6,592 bases of DNA from an uncultured Collinsella sp. (GTDB lineage Bacteria; Actinomycetota; Coriobacteriia; Coriobacteriales; Coriobacteriaceae). The translations under genes were made by a program, and so were the position numbers. Shown here one piece after another: positions 6,198 to 6,592 of this stretch (positions are counted from its first letter, which is position 1; each line of letters starts with the position of its first letter). The stretch spans positions 1-6,592 of the forward strand of contig CABUWR010000077.1 in assembly GCA_902495265.1 (NCBI GenBank), given 5' to 3'. The notes below the pieces were generated by a model. The model was not told the DNA's origin and did no database searches. It worked only from the letters and a program-made list of their open reading frames with translations.

Positions 6198-6592
6198 ATG
6201 GCAATCAAAGCCATCGCAATGGATATCGACGGTACGCTCACCAACGATCAGAAAGTGATTAGCCCGCGTACGCGCGAGAAGCTGCTCGCGGCGCAGGAGT
6301 CGGGCATTAAGCTCATTTTGGCTTCGGGCCGTCCCGCATGGGGGCTGCACGCCTTGGCGCAGGAGCTCGACCTTCAAAACCATGACGGTCTGCTGGTGGC
6401 CTTTAACGGCGCGCATGTGGTCGACGCTCAGACCGATGAGGTCCTTTTTGACCAGGCCATGCCGGCTGACGAGCTGCACCGTCTGATTGATCATCTGCAA
6501 AACTATGATGTGATCCCCATGATCTCGCTCGGGCGCGACCTGCATGTAGAGGACTCGTATCGCTGCATGATTACACTGCCGGACGGCTCGCA
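6198..6592 (+). CDS. Cof-type HAD-IIB hydrolase (5' part, runs off the window)
   Basis: The first 131 codons of a haloacid dehalogenase-superfamily phosphatase. Motif I is AMDIDGTLT, with nucleophile Asp9 and acid/base Asp11; motif II is LILASGRP, with Ser43. The pattern ISPRTREKLLAAQESGIKLILASGRPAWGL, split over residues 21-50, and the later LLVAFNGAHVVD are typical of Cof/YidA-type sugar- and cofactor-phosphate phosphatases, in which a C2 cap domain follows motif II. Motifs III and IV would lie beyond the window. The start is ATG at 6198, with AGGGAGG at 6186-6192 five nt upstream. Family members act in the cytosol on varied phosphorylated metabolites; the substrate cannot be read from this part. 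The gene is divergent from the ClpP/TraG-like operon and probably unrelated to it. Confidence 0.92.
   Translation, partial: MAIKAIAMDIDGTLTNDQKVISPRTREKLLAAQESGIKLILASGRPAWGLHALAQELDLQNHDGLLVAFNGAHVVDAQTDEVLFDQAMPADELHRLIDHLQNYDVIPMISLGRDLHVEDSYRCMITLPDGS

Overview
The window looks like chromosomal DNA from a high-GC Gram-positive gut bacterium. Inference: an actinobacterium of the Coriobacteriia, Collinsella-like, judging by GC-rich codon use, clear AGGAGG-type ribosome binding sites and the style of the Pgi protein. No database search was possible, so this placement is tentative. I see no rRNA, tRNA, insertion sequence, integrase or CRISPR array.

Left part (1-2651, plus strand): first comes a small gene (163-687) for a protein that resembles only the N-terminal nucleotide-binding half of iron-containing alcohol dehydrogenases, with the key loop eroded and the metal-binding half absent. 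A clear, full-length glucose-6-phosphate isomerase gene (pgi, 887-2581) follows. It has a strong hairpin in its leader and a classical intrinsic terminator behind it.

Middle part (2722-5589, minus strand, convergent with pgi): an apparent three-gene operon, read from right to left. Its genes are an unrecognised 296-aa protein, a ClpP-like serine peptidase, and a VirD4/TraG-type coupling ATPase without its membrane anchor. The ClpP-like gene carries a -1 frame change at a C5/G4 run. Because of it, the ClpP start frame runs on, without a stop, into the TraG-like gene and forms one 637-codon ORF. The TraG-like gene also has its own strong ribosome binding site and a start that overlaps the clpP-like stop. 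The pairing of a ring-forming peptidase with a ring-forming ATPase, away from any visible conjugation genes, is the most interesting feature of the window.

Right part (5590-6592): a roughly 600-bp AT-richer divergent intergenic region holds a likely minus-strand promoter with an A/T-rich upstream tract, short direct repeats, and some potential RNA structure. It is followed by the start of a Cof-type HAD hydrolase gene (6198 onward) that runs off the window.

The flanking genes look like ordinary core metabolism. The middle operon looks like an accessory insertion between them, although I found no attachment sites or recombinase.
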